NCBI GenBank assembly: GCA_003290165.1 | Contig: QNQO01005892.1 | Location: 62,001-126,000, forward strand | Reading direction: 5' to 3' | Source of the DNA: Berberis thunbergii | Lineage: Eukaryota > Streptophyta > Magnoliopsida > Ranunculales > Berberidaceae | Length of the DNA: 64,000 bases | Shown here: positions 21,088 through 31,789 of the stretch, piece after piece | Numbering within the stretch: the stretch's first letter is position 1 | Layout of the letters: every line of letters begins with the position of its first letter | The notes under the pieces: generated by a model | What the model was told of the DNA's origin: nothing | The model's input: the letters and a program-made list of their open reading frames with translations, nothing else | The model's database searches: none | Made by a program: the position numbers and the translations under genes

Positions 21088-21777
21088 TGTGGGAGCCACC
21101 TTAGCCCAACAGGATAAAGAAGCCCAAAGATTTGGGTTGTTTTTTAAAAGCCCAAAAATTACCCATGAAAGGGGCCCAGTACAGCTCACAGAATACTCTT
21201 TTCTCAGCAGAGGAGTAGTGTTCAACACTGACTACCATGCTCAGCTGAGTACACGAGCTTGCAAGAGAAGTATCATCAAATTGGAAGTTACGACCGCCAA
21301 CGGGAGGTTACAACTACCTGAGGAAGTTACAAGTAGTTAAGAGAAGTTACAACTACCTAAGAGGAGTTACAACCGCTTGCAAGCAGATCATCCTTACATC
21401 TTATACGTGTCTCACTCATCTGGTGAAGTTACAACCGCTTGCAAGCAAATCACTCACTCATCTGCCACGTGTCTCACTCATCTGCCAACAGATTGCGACA
21501 TAAACATAGGGACAACTCTTTTCTTGAGGTAAACACAAAGCCATCTAGAGGTAACTCTTTTCTTGATTCAGATTTCTCTCTTCAAATATAGAGACAAACA
21601 TTTTTTGAAGACATTGTTCTAACCTTGGCATCAGAGTCCCTGTGGCAGGCACCACACCGGTGTTAAGAATTAACTTATATTTTATGCAGATCACTCCACG
21701 TGATTAGCACGTGATTCTATCTTATGCAGATTGCTCCACGTGATCAGCACGTGATCCGACGGAAATTTGCATCCACA
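21088..21777 (+). repeat. 3' LTR of element E
   Basis: It starts TGTGGGAGCC right after the purine tract GATGAGGGGCATT and ends ATCCACA before the target duplication. It carries the same gttacaac word series (about 21285-21435) and CACGTG motif as the 5' LTR. It has small differences from the 5' LTR, for example in the TATA region near 21490. Confidence 0.88.
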
Positions 21778-22388
21778 TAAGGCATAGATGATTTTGCAGG
21801 CTTATTAACATTTTCTATTATCATTTATTATTTTTCGATGCACTATATAATTGACTTGTGAACATGCGCATATTACTTTCACCGTGTATGTCATACATCC
21901 ATGGTAGTTAGAATTATTCTATGATATTGTTTGAACCCTGTTTGATTTTTATAAGTCAAGCATGTGATTAGTTGTGCCTTAAACAAGCAATTAATACTAG
22001 GGGTTTGCACATTGGTTAAGGTGAGTCGATTACGTCAATATCCAAGATAATAAGAGATTCTCATATCTAACATTGCTCAAATTCTAGGAGATAATAGTAT
22101 AATTCTGTGAACACATGTTGAATGATTCAAAAGCCTTAGCATCTTTCTCTTTATTCTTAAACTCAATTTTCATTATTTTTCTACTTTCTATTAGTTTAGA
22201 AATTTTTTTTATTGTTGCAACCCCTTCTTAAATTAATTTACGTAGATTGTATTTTTCAACTGTGTCTTCGGTCCTTAAGGGATAGACTCGTATTTGCCAT
22301 TGTTTACTAGTTAGGCGTTGCGCCCTTGAAGTATAACAATCAAGTCAAATTAGCCTATTAATTTAGGTTGATAAAATTTGCAACAAGT

Positions 22389-22407
22389 TTTTGGCGCCAT
22401 TGCCGGG
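22389..22407 (+). promoter_or_regulatory. Primer-binding site of Athila element F
   Basis: TTTGGCGCCATTGCCGGGG follows the 5' LTR end at 22382. It is close to the TTGGCGCCGTTGCCGGGG form used by Athila elements, which matches the 3' end of plant tRNA-Asp. Confidence 0.85.
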
Positions 22408-23144
22408 GATTGTAACGGTACAATCAAAATCTAAGGTTTATTTTCACTAGTTTATAAATTAGTTGAACAGTTGTTAGGTGAACAGTGATTCTGATTGATG
22501 GCAACCCGACTTATGGCCGACGTCGCAAGTAACACGAGAGAGGTTTACACTGGAGGTAAATTCCCCCCACCGCACCTGCACGCGGTTTCTGTTGTGATCA
22601 TTTGTGTTTTTGTTGTTTTAGGTAGTATTGCATGCAAATTTGAATACTGGCAGGATTGATGTGCAACTTCCGTGCCCTCTCTCACACATAGGTTAACCAC
22701 CATTTATTTTAGGGTTAGGAACCTAAGCCTTCACTGTTTAAAATTTGTAGCAAGATAATTGTCTAAGAGAGGTTTGACGCTCATAGGGTCCCTCTTTGGG
22801 AGTTTGAAAGCTTTAAGTAGCCAAGTGAAGGAACATATCCTATATGGGAATAGTTTTTGAACTGCCATTTTACTTTGAGCAGGAAGGTGAAAAAAGAGGT
22901 AGGAGCAATTCTGTAGTGGCGGATTGATAGGAAATTACTATGTCTCTCCCACGGTTATGTAAATTGAATTAAATTCAGCCCTACATTAGTAACAAAACAC
23001 TAGAGTCGTCTATTATTCATTTTGTTTGTGCATCATTAGGTTTCATTTAGGGTTTCGTTGTTTTTATTTATTTATTTTAAAGTTAGATCATCTTCATATA
23101 GAAGTTAGGCTTGCATTTAAAAAAAAAATTTGGAGACCAACAAG
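22408..23144 (+). other. Athila leader region
   Basis: Untranslated leader between the primer-binding site and the gag relic. It has short frames only; I see no additional feature. Confidence 0.5.
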
Positions 23145-24690
23145 ATGGCTGAGGAGAACTTCTCCCTTCTTTCCAGTAGTGCTCCATCTTATATTGTCTT
23201 ACCTGAGACAACTGCAAATAGCTTTGAAATCAAACCATCCATTATCCATATTTTGCCCTCCTTTTATGGTTTTAAGAAAGAAGATATGTATCTTCATGTC
23301 AAAGAATTTCTTGACATTTATGCTACCCTTAAGTACCAAAACTTGTAAGATGATTCAGTCCATCTTAGGTTGTTTCCCTTTTCTCTGAAAGATAACGTGA
23401 AGTCGTGGTTAAATTTGTTAGAGACAGGATCCATCACAACTTGGGATGCGTTGTCAAGAAAGTTTTTTGTCCATATATTTCGACGAGATATATCTAATTT
23501 TCAACATAAAAAATGGCGAACATTTCTATGAATGTTGGGAATGGTTCAATCAACTCATTGTTAAGTGTCCCCATCACGGATTTGAGAAGTGGCGGCTAGT
23601 TCAATACTTCCAAGATGGTTTAATCCTCAAAACCATCATATGATTAATGCCACTGGTGGTGGGTCACTAATGAAAATGAGTGTTAAAGAGATTTGGGAGT
23701 TTTTTTAAACACTTTCACGAAATATCTCAGCAACGGGATTATTCGAGAAAGGATTCTGATAGGCGTAAGGGTGGTATATATGAGGTTAGAGATACATCCG
23801 TTCACTCCCCTTCTACCTTGACGCTAGAAGCAATTGTTATGACTATGGTTCCGAATATTGATGCATTTTTTAATATGACTCAACCTACACCTCCCACGAA
23901 TGTTTCATCCGAGGTTTTTGCTGCATGTTCGAGTCCTAGTCATTCCATAGCTGATTGCGATTTGCAAAATGATTATCCTGCCTACTATGTTGAGCAAATC
24001 AATTCTTTTAATACTATGCGGTGACCTAGTATTAATCCACAACCTAACTATTAAAATCCAGAGGTTTCCATGCATCCAAATCTCCCCTGGGCCCATGGGC
24101 CATACCAAGAAAGACTTGTTATGGTCTCCCACGCTCCTCAAGCCCCTAACCCTGTTAGGCCTCAATTTAACGAAGTTCATTCATCCAACACATCCAGTTT
24201 AAAGGAAATGGTTAATCGTTTTATGTAGCGCAGAGAGAGTATACTTGAGCAGAATTCTCAGAATATATTAGAGTTAAAAGCCATGACTCAACACCAATCT
24301 CTCCATCAATAGACTTGAGATAGCTATGAGTAAGATTTCTCAGTCATTCTCTGAGAGAGAGCCAAGAGGTTTTCCTAGTCAACCTGTTTCGAACCCAAAG
24401 ACTCAATTCGCAGTTGATAGTACATCTGAGCTATGCCATGAAGATGTTCAATCTATTACTACATTTAGGAGTGGAAAACAGGTTGACAATCAGGTGTGAG
24501 TGCCCGATTCGAGTATCGTTGCATCCCCATTTAAGTTAAAGCAGATTGCATCGGCATCTGACAAGGAAGCTGATAAAGCCTCACCTTCTAAAGATGTTCC
24601 TCTTGACTCTGACCTCACTCAAGCATCTTATTTGCCTAGGGCAATGTTTTCGTCACAATTAGCTCGGCAAGAAAGGAACAAATGCTAACG
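23145..24690 (+). pseudogene. Athila-type gag, broken
   Basis: It begins MAEENFSLLSSSAPSYIVLP, then carries the Athila gag core: LHVKEFLDIYATLKYQNL (about 23290-23345), an in-frame TAA at 23346, then LRLFPFSLKDNVKSWL and GSITTWDAL (23360-23455). Later pieces show the linker typical of the family, with ITTFRSGKQVDNQV near 24455-24500. At least four frame changes or stops are visible. The protein would have formed the particle coat; it cannot be made now. Confidence 0.85.
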
Positions 24691-24804
24691 ATGTAATGAA
24701 ATTTTTTAAACAAGTTCATCTTAATATCCCATTGCTCGATGCTATTAAAAAAGTTACCTATGCCTAGTTTCTGAAGGATCTTTGAACATAGAAGCGAAAG
24801 CTAC

Positions 24805-25331
24805 ATGTGCAAAAGAGAGTCTTCATCACCGAGCAAGTATACTCAATTGGTGATCATTTATTGTGTTATTGGTGATCATATGATTGATAAGGCATTGTTG
24901 GATTTAGGGGCGAGTGTTAATTTATTGTCATATTTCATTTATGAGCAGTTAGGTCTTGGCGAGTTAAAATCGACTGAAGTAATACTGCAATTGACAGATA
25001 GGTCAATAGAGTTCCCCATGGTGTTATAGAGGATATGTTCATTATGCTTGAAAAATTATATTTTCTAGTGGACTTCCTAGTTCCTGATACACAACATGTT
25101 CACAATCCCTCCAATCACATTCCGATTATTTTGGGTTGCCCATTTTTGGCAACATCTAATGCTATTATTAACTGTAGGAATGGAATCATGAAATTATCGT
25201 TTGGTAACATGGTCGTCGAACTCATTGTTTTTAATGTAAGTCAACAACCTCCTGAGTCTGATGAAATTTGTGACGTTAACATGATTGAGAGTTTGGTGGA
25301 GAAATATTTTTTTGCAATCTACGTTAGATGA
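24805..25331 (+). pseudogene. Athila-type aspartic protease, broken
   Basis: The active-site region reads ALLDLGASVNLLS (about 24895-24930). The usual D-T/S-G triad is D-L-G in Athila proteases, so this is normal for the family. It is followed by LGLGELKSTEVILQLTDRS. After a frame change at 25026, LGCPFLATSNAIINCRNG and MKLSFGNM follow (25130-25210), the conserved flap and C-terminal part. The region lies directly after gag, as in intact Athila elements. Confidence 0.85.
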
Positions 25332-26715
25332 ACCCTCAACGGCCTGTTTGACTCATTTCGATTTAGATTTCGATATTGATAATTCTATTAGGGAAGTGAA
25401 TGTTTTCTTGATTCAGCCCCTATTATGGATCCTAGTTATACATGGAAGCCTAAAGTGGAGCTCCTTCCACTAAGTGAGTCAAAACTGGCCCCTTCTGTTG
25501 AGACTATTTTGCTTCCTGGCCCATTTCCTCCCCACATTTTCATTTTGACATAAAGTCTGAGTTTCAGTGTTCATTTAACTCTCGCCTCAAAAAATTTCAC
25601 GATACAAATGATGCATCTAATGAAAAATTTCATGTCATATGTAGTGATAATTCCAGGTTTTGGGGGTGTTGTTGAGTTGTTCTAGCCCATCATTTTTGTG
25701 TAGATCATTTTGTTACGATGAGCTTGTACCACCCGATATATCTATAGACATACCTATTTGCATCCATTACACATCAACTGCCTCTATTGATGTGGATCCC
25801 TTGTTTTTAAGGATCGATTTTAGTTTTGACCATCCTATTATGCAACATATTCAATCTTCTTATTTGACACCTGACCTAGGATATCCCTTATTAGGAGTAG
25901 GTAAGAGTCATTTGCTGGATATCACTGTTTGTGATCCCTATATGCTCCAGATCCTATGGATTCCTTAGGAATGCGAATTCATTTGCATTTTCTCTATGAT
26001 TTTGCATGGTGCCATCGTAGTTTTAGGCGTGTGTTAGTTTATGTTGGGCCGCATGTGGTTGTTATTATTTGTTGGATTGATCCTGAACTTTTCAGGTTGG
26101 TGCTATATGATCTAGTTAACATCGTGGACTAAGTCTCTAGGTTTTGGAAGGGTGTTCGCTATGTTTTTCCTTGTCATTTTATGGTACATCATTTATGAGG
26201 AAGAATATACGTCGAGTTGACGACATTAAACTAAGCACTCATGGGTGGATGATTTCTCATGATAAGTTCACAGTTCACAGTTCACAGTTTATATGGTACA
26301 TCATTTATATGTTTTATCAATTTCTCATGATAAGTTCACAGTTCTAATGTTTTTGACCTTTTATTGGTGGATGATTTCTTCGAAATTGGTAAAAACTTCA
26401 CCATGGTAATATCACTCTAACCCTCATCTTTTTTTTTCTTTATTTGTCATGATCTTATTTTTATACATTGAGGACAATGTTTGGTTTAGTTTTTATGCAT
26501 TTAAAAAAAATTTGAACTGAAATGTATATCACAACTCTACTGATTGACTACTGTATTCTATTCAATCTCCATTGAATACATAGATGATTATGATAATTGT
26601 GTGAAATTGTTTTTTTTAAATGCATTCAAAATCTGAAGTTCATTTCTAATGAAGAGGATATGCTTTCAAGTAAGCTTTTTAAATTTGAGAAAATATATGC
26701 TATCACTGTCACAAT
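25332..26715 (+). other. Remnant downstream of Athila protease, no RT found
   Basis: An intact Athila would have reverse transcriptase here. I find no RT motif. One open stretch (25660-25968, 102 codons) contains DPLFLRIDFSFDHPIMQ and GYPLLGVGKSHLLDI; I do not recognise it. Around 26465-26490 the words acattgaggacaatg and ggtttagttttt resemble the 3' part of Athila and Calypso elements, so most of pol appears to be deleted between 25331 and 26460. Confidence 0.45.
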
Positions 26716-27395
26716 TGATGATACATAAAAACAGTCACACCTATAAGCCACACACGTGTAATGATGATCTCGAGGAAATACAGGTCCTAACATTAGCCCA
26801 ACACTGATCCGGTCCAAGCGGTTCTAAGCCCGCTCAACTCAATCCGCCAGACGGACTCGAACTCTCACATCATGCTAGGCCCACGCATCTCACAACTATC
26901 CTCAATACCCATAAGTCCTATTATGGCAAGTATCTCGAGGATCTGTTTTGAATAGGAAAATATAACTGCTCTTTGCTCCCAACCAGGAAGTAAATGCCAA
27001 AGTACCTTCCACACCGAGAATCTTCCTTTTGCGGATTGCTCTCGCATTGGGAACTATCTCCCGCGTATCTAGGAGCACAAGGCTAACAAGAAACTTTCCT
27101 CTTACAGCACGACTTCTAATTAGAGGAGGATATTCATGAAGATCTTCTTCCTAAACTACGCCTACGATGGCCTGGTAGAACCAGGACTCCTTGCACTATA
27201 AATAAGACATGAGATTGGTAAGCTAAGTTACGCTACAAATTTCCTGTTACAACATTACACCTTCGTCATTTCCTTGTCTGACTTTAGCATCGGAGTGTCA
27301 TCGTCCACCACAACAGTGGTCTGTGGCTCATGTGTGTTACTTGTGCAGGTCAGCAAGAACTAGGTCAAAGTAGGGAGCGGAAAACGACTGCATCA
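26716..27395 (+). repeat. 5' LTR of element C
   Basis: It begins TGATGATACATAAAAAC and ends CTGCATCA. TATAAATA lies at 27197-27204. Near the end is ctttagcatcggagtgtcatc followed by accacaacagtggtctgtgg, a block with counterparts in the LTRs of A, B, D and E. Confidence 0.92.
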
Positions 27396-27396
27396 G

Positions 27397-27420
27397 TTTG
27401 GTGACGTTCGTGGGGACGAC
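27397..27420 (+). promoter_or_regulatory. Primer-binding site of element C
   Basis: TTTGGTGACGTTCGTGGGGA follows the 5' LTR after one or two bases. It resembles the TGGCGAC..GGGGA type used by some Tat elements but differs at several bases, so the primer tRNA is uncertain. Confidence 0.6.
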
Positions 27421-27470
27421 AAAGTTTCTAGCTTATTCATCGACATCATCTCCCTCTGAAATACAAAGAG

Positions 27471-27868
27471 ATGGTTGCCACCAGATCCCGCAATAACGGA
27501 GAGTGTGTCGGAACGTCTAGCACTTAGCCTGACGCTGCTTCACCACCTTCCCTAACGTGGGTAACGCATGAGCACCAAGTTGGTGCTCTCGTACCAGCCG
27601 TCTTGGCTTTCATTGATAGGCTGCCAAAAGGAAAGTTTTACAACCTTCTAACGCTAGATCTTTCAGCAAGCATGACTAACTTGACAACGGAAATACAAGA
27701 CTTCATCGTCCGAGGAAGAACCGAACCCAAGGAGCCATCAGTCAACAGAATACACGTGCTCCATGGAGCACATTCCGAGTCCAAACTATTCAACAGGTCC
27801 AGCAAAAGGGCTTTGCGAGGTATGAGGATTCTAGCGAAATGTAGCGAGCAGCCGATGCAGCATGGTTG
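27471..27868 (+). pseudogene. Gag remnant of element C
   Basis: It starts MVATRSRNNGE, the same N-terminus as in element B, and stops after 18 codons. It then joins a C-terminal capsid piece (LPKGKFYNLLTLD and IQDFIVRGRTEPK, 27620-27730). The central capsid seen in element B (52000-52300) is missing, so a deletion of several hundred bases is likely. This alone makes the copy unable to form particles. Confidence 0.75.
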
Positions 27869-27939
27869 AAAGGGAGGCCCATCGGCGCAGCTGGTATTTA
27901 CAAAGAGAGATCTCCAGGGCATACAACTCCCGCACAATG

Positions 27940-28270
27940 ACGCCCTGGTGGTGATAATTTCTTTGGCAGACTCGGAGATAAGAAGGTCCTTGGTAGATAC
28001 TGGGAGCTAGATGAACGTGATGTTCTTCCGTATGCTCAGCAGCATGCAACTTGATGAGGCAGCATTGACCCTAGACAATCGTCCAATGATCGACTTTAGT
28101 GGCAAAAATAGTTCTCCGTGGGAACGATACAGCTGACCATAACAGCGGGAGAACAACCAGCTCAAAAAACCCTATTTCAAGAGTTCGTAGTGATTGACAC
28201 ACTTTCGGCATACAATGCGGTCTTGGGAAGACCTTGGATACACCAGATGGAAGCGACGGTCTCCACCCTA
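27940..28270 (+). pseudogene. Protease of element C, broken
   Basis: The active site reads LVDTGS at 27990-28007, followed by a TAG at 28008-28010 where the family has another Ser. MNVMFF and later NAVLGRPWIHQMEA (28212-28255) are the usual downstream landmarks. A frame change lies near 28110. The domain would cleave the polyprotein. Confidence 0.8.
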
Positions 28271-28639
28271 CATCGGTGCGTCAAGTATCCAACGAATGAG
28301 GTGGTCATTACATTGAGAGGAGATCAGTTAGCTGCCAGGGAATGCCAATATATGACGGCCTTGCCACCTGGCAATTCTCAACAAGCAAGTAACCCAGCGG
28401 CTAAGACAATCCACAATTCAACTCGAAACGTAGAAGAAGAACAACCAACACTAGATAACGAGGCACCAGTAAGCCCTCGGGGGAGGCCCAATGATGGATA
28501 GCCAGAGGAAGGGACCGTTATGATCTACCTCAACAGCCCACAAAACAACATGGCCATTCAGATCGGTTCCCGCCTGAGCAAGGCAGTGGTGGAGCAAATT
28601 ACAGTGCTGCTGTAGTGTAACTAGGACATCTTTGCCTGA

Positions 28640-29400
28640 ACCATACGAGACATGGTGAGAAACGATCCGTCAATTATCACCCATTGCCTCGAGGTGGACC
28701 CCTCGAAGAAAACTGTTAGAAAAAAGAAAAGACTTGTGGCGCCAGAAAGAAACGCGATCATAAACAAGGAGGTACAATGTTTACTCGATGCGGGCATGAT
28801 AAAGGAAGCGCGATACCTCGAATGGCTGGCAAACACAGTTCTCGTAAAAAATAAAAAGCAAAAAATGGAGTGTGTAAACTACACCAACCTAAACAAAGCC
28901 TGCCCGAAAGACAGATTCCCACTCCGATGCATCGATCAAATTGTTGACACCACTTCAGAGCACAACCTACTCAGTTTCATGGTCGCCTATTTAGGCTACA
29001 ATCAAATATTGATGCACCCCTAGATCAAGAGAAAATATCTTTCGTGATGGAAAGAGGAATATATTGCTATAGGGTGAAGTCATTCGGCTTGAAGAATGTA
29101 GGCGTACTTACCAACGATTGGTCAGCCGAATATTCAAAGAACAAATCGGTAGAATTATGAAAGTATGCATAGACGACATGTTGGTCAAGAGCCTTCGCAG
29201 CCCTAACCACATACAAGATCTTGCCGAAGCATTCAATCAACTCAGGAAATACCGGATGAAACTCAACCCACAAAAGTGCACATTCGGAGTCGAGTCTGGG
29301 AAATTACTAGGCTATATAGTGAACAAAAGGGGAATTGAGGCCCACCAAAATAGATTCAAGCCCTTCTCGACATGAAAACCCCGACCAATGTCAGAGACGT
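28640..29400 (+). pseudogene. Reverse transcriptase of element C, broken
   Basis: Recognisable blocks include KKRLVAPERNAII (28722-28760), DAGMIKEARYLEWLAN, NLNKACPKDRFPL (28890-28923) and LSFMVAYLGYNQILMHP (28970-29020). The catalytic motif, normally Y-I-D-D-M in this lineage, reads C-I-D-D-M at 29166-29180: the two Asp remain but Tyr is replaced by Cys. KLNPQKCTFGVESGKLLGY follows (29258-29315). Stops at 29022 and frame changes at about 29090 and 29370 break it. Confidence 0.88.
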
Positions 29401-29559
29401 TTAGAGCCTAATTGGGAGGGTAGCAGTACTCAACAGATTCATATCAAAGTCGTCCGACAAATGCCTTACATTCTTTAAGATACTAAGAGGAAGCAAAGCA
29501 TTTCTGTGGGACGACGAATGCAAACAAGCCTTTCACAACCTGAAAGCATACATGGGAAG

Positions 29560-29890
29560 CCCAAAGCTACTCTCGAAGCTCGCAATAGGATAAACACTCT
29601 ACTTTTACTTGTCTATTTCCAAACACGCTGTCAGTTCAGCCCTCATACGAGATGATCGAGGGACCTAGAAACCAGTATACTACACAAACAAAACCTTTGT
29701 GGAAGCGGAAGTACACTATCCAGACCTGAAAAAGTTGGCTCTGGCACTGATCATAGCCTCCAAAAAACTGAGGCCCTATTTTCAGGCCCAGTCCATAACG
29801 ATCCTGACCAAACATCCATTTCACTCGGTATTGCATAAACCCAAACTGTCTGGCAGGATGGTGAAATGGTCAATAGAGCTTGAATAATTT
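29560..29890 (+). pseudogene. First RNase H (Ty3 type) of element C, broken
   Basis: The frame contains LYFYLSISKHAVSSALI, then VYYTNKTFVEAEVHYPDLKK (29670-29730) and ITILTKHPFHSVL (29800-29835), the usual order for the gypsy RNase H and its tail. Stops at about 29590 and 29668 break it. It lies directly after RT, as in all gypsy elements. Confidence 0.8.
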
Positions 29891-30017
29891 GACATAAATT
29901 ATGTTCCAAGAACCACCATCAAAGCACAAATTAGCATATTTCATTGCTGAGTTTACCGGCAGAGAGGAGCCGAAGGGAGACTACCAGCTCTCGAAATAAG
30001 ATATCCAAACATGGACC

Positions 30018-30395
30018 TTGCGCTGCGACCGATCTTCAACTGGTAGGGCAAGTGGAGCAGGGATCACACTCCGCTCCCCCAATGGCTTCACCGTTGAAAA
30101 GGCGGTCAGATTCGGCTTCCTCGCTTCAAATAATGAGGCCGAATACAAAGCCTTTATTTTCGGCCTAAAACTAGCTTTAGGGATCGATATAGATCGTCTA
30201 ACGACATACAACAACTCAAGACTAATAGTCAACCAGGTCAAAGGATATTTCAATAGCAAAGTTCCCCGCATGATAGCCTACCGCAACAAGGTACTTAGCG
30301 TAATGGGCAAATTCAAGAGATGTTAGCTCACACAGTGCCTCCAAGATGACAACCAAAGAGCTGACACACTAGCAAAAAAAGCCTTAGCTTAAGAT
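30018..30395 (+). pseudogene. Second, archaeal-like RNase H of element C, broken
   Basis: After a short linker a second RNase H fold appears: GAGITLRSPNGFTVEKAV (30054-30108), ASNNEAEYKAFIFGLKLAL (30124-30180) with the conserved Glu, YNNSRLIVNQVKGYF (30210-30255) and, in another frame, QRADTLAKKALA (30355-30390) with the last Asp. The third catalytic position reads Asn (NNS) where the family has Asp (SDS). A second RNase H after the first is a hallmark of plant Tat elements. Confidence 0.75.
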
Positions 30396-30634
30396 AAAGT
30401 CTCTAGCGACCTCATTGAATATCAAGGGAAATCAAGCCCCGACATGGAAGAGCAGAGAGATATTTGCGCCGCGAAAACACAGCCAAATTGGATGACTCCG
30501 ATACTAGAATATATAGCAACCGGAGTCCTACCAATCGAGAAGGTAGAAACAAGAAAACTTAAAAACATAGCAGCAAGGTACACTCTCCTAAACGACAGGT
30601 TATACAGGAGGTCGGTAATGGGGCTTCTATTCCG

Positions 30635-31716
30635 ATGTCTATCACCTTCAGAGGCAAGCCAAGTCTTGGGGAGGATCCACAGCGGCATATGAAAAAATAC
30701 TCAGGCAGGAGAATACTCGCCCATAAGGCTCTGACTCTAAGGTACTATTGGCCAACCATACTGCGAGACGCCAAAGATACCATCCGTAAATGTGACAAAT
30801 GTCAGAGGTTCACACAATAGTTCATATGCTAACTCAACCATTGATTCCAATGACTAGTACATGGCCATTCGCGCAATGGGGAATGGACATCATAGGGCTT
30901 CTTCCGGCATCGGCTGGTAAAAACTTCCTTCTTGTGGTCGTAGACTACTTCACCAAGTGGGTTGAGGCAGAACCTCTATGCAAAATCAAGCAGATCCAGA
31001 TCAAAAAATTCATATGGGCCACAATCATTTGTATATTTGGCATCCCTAGAGTATTGGTTAGTGACAATGGAACTTAGTTCAAATGTAGCAAGGTCAAAAA
31101 CCTCTGCAAGAGTCTGGGCATCAAGCACCACTTCTCTTCACCAGGACACCCCAAGGCCAACGGTCAAAAGAAAGTTACCAACCGGATGATCCTAGAAGCC
31201 ACCAAAAGAAAGCTTGACGTGGTCAATGAAAATAAGTTTAAGAGCTACCAGGGATACTATGGGCATATCAAACAACTAAAAGAGTCCCTACCGAAGAGAC
31301 GCCCTTCGCCCAAACATACGGGTCAGAAGCTATGGTTCCGGTAGAATTTGAAGTACCAAGATTTAGGACGGAAGAGTTCAAGCAAGACGATAACAATGAA
31401 GCCTTGCACGTGGGACTAGACCTCCTCGATGAAAACGAGATCTAGCCTCCACCAAGATGGTCGCCTACCAACAACGATGGCACAGTACTACATCAAAAAG
31501 GTCAAGCCACACGAATTCAAGGTGGAATATTGGGTACTCAGGAAGACCCAGCAGAACACCAACGAAGCTAGAGCAAAGAAAGCTAAATATAAACTAGGAA
31601 GGACCTTACAGAGTTGCAAGGTCAATAGACCGGGAACGTACTGGCTGGAAGACGATGACGGTGACGGGCTTAAACAACCATGGAATGTAGAGCACCTCAA
31701 AAAATATTATCAATAA
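30635..31716 (+). pseudogene. Integrase of element C, broken
   Basis: The zinc-binding part ends ALTLRYYWPTILRDAKD and CDKCQRFTQ (30735-30817). The catalytic core has QWGMDIIGLLPA (first Asp, about 30875-30915), VDYFTKWVEAEPL and VLVSDNGT (second Asp, 31055-31077), then TAG. The catalytic Glu position in GHPKANGQ.. is AAA (Lys) at 31171-31173, so the D,D-35-E triad is lost. The C-terminal part (31429-31716) contains YWVLRK, GTYWLEDDDG and WNVEHLKKYY and ends at 31716. Confidence 0.87.
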
Positions 31717-31789
31717 AATATTTTGCTTTTACCAAAATTTCCATAGTTGTCCATTACAACCCTCAACCAGCCTGGCTATGGCCAGACTC

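Larger units (their letters stand above)
16865..21777 (+). mobile_element. Element E: LTR retrotransposon with gag only (TR-GAG type)
   Basis: A complete 4.9-kb element on the plus strand with a perfect 5-bp target duplication TAAGG (16860-16864 and 21778-21782). The empty site is visible in the other Athila LTR as agctaaggcatacatg near 41310. Order: 5' LTR 16865-17553, primer-binding site from 17556, gag 17680-19290, tandem repeats 19685-20045, purine tract 21071-21087, 3' LTR 21088-21777. No protease, RT or integrase is present. Such gag-only elements need enzymes from other retrotransposons. Confidence 0.9.
10730..22382 (+). repeat. 5' LTR of Athila element F, interrupted twice
   Basis: LTR pieces are 10730-11604, 16620-16864 and 21778-22382. 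They line up in order with the uninterrupted parts of the 3' LTR at 37847-41940, including cattcacataattattat at the start, the ccaaacccaacc stretch near 10980 and the end cctattaatttaggttgataa. The two gaps are filled by elements D and E. Rebuilt length is about 1.7 kb, in the range for Athila LTRs. Confidence 0.85.
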
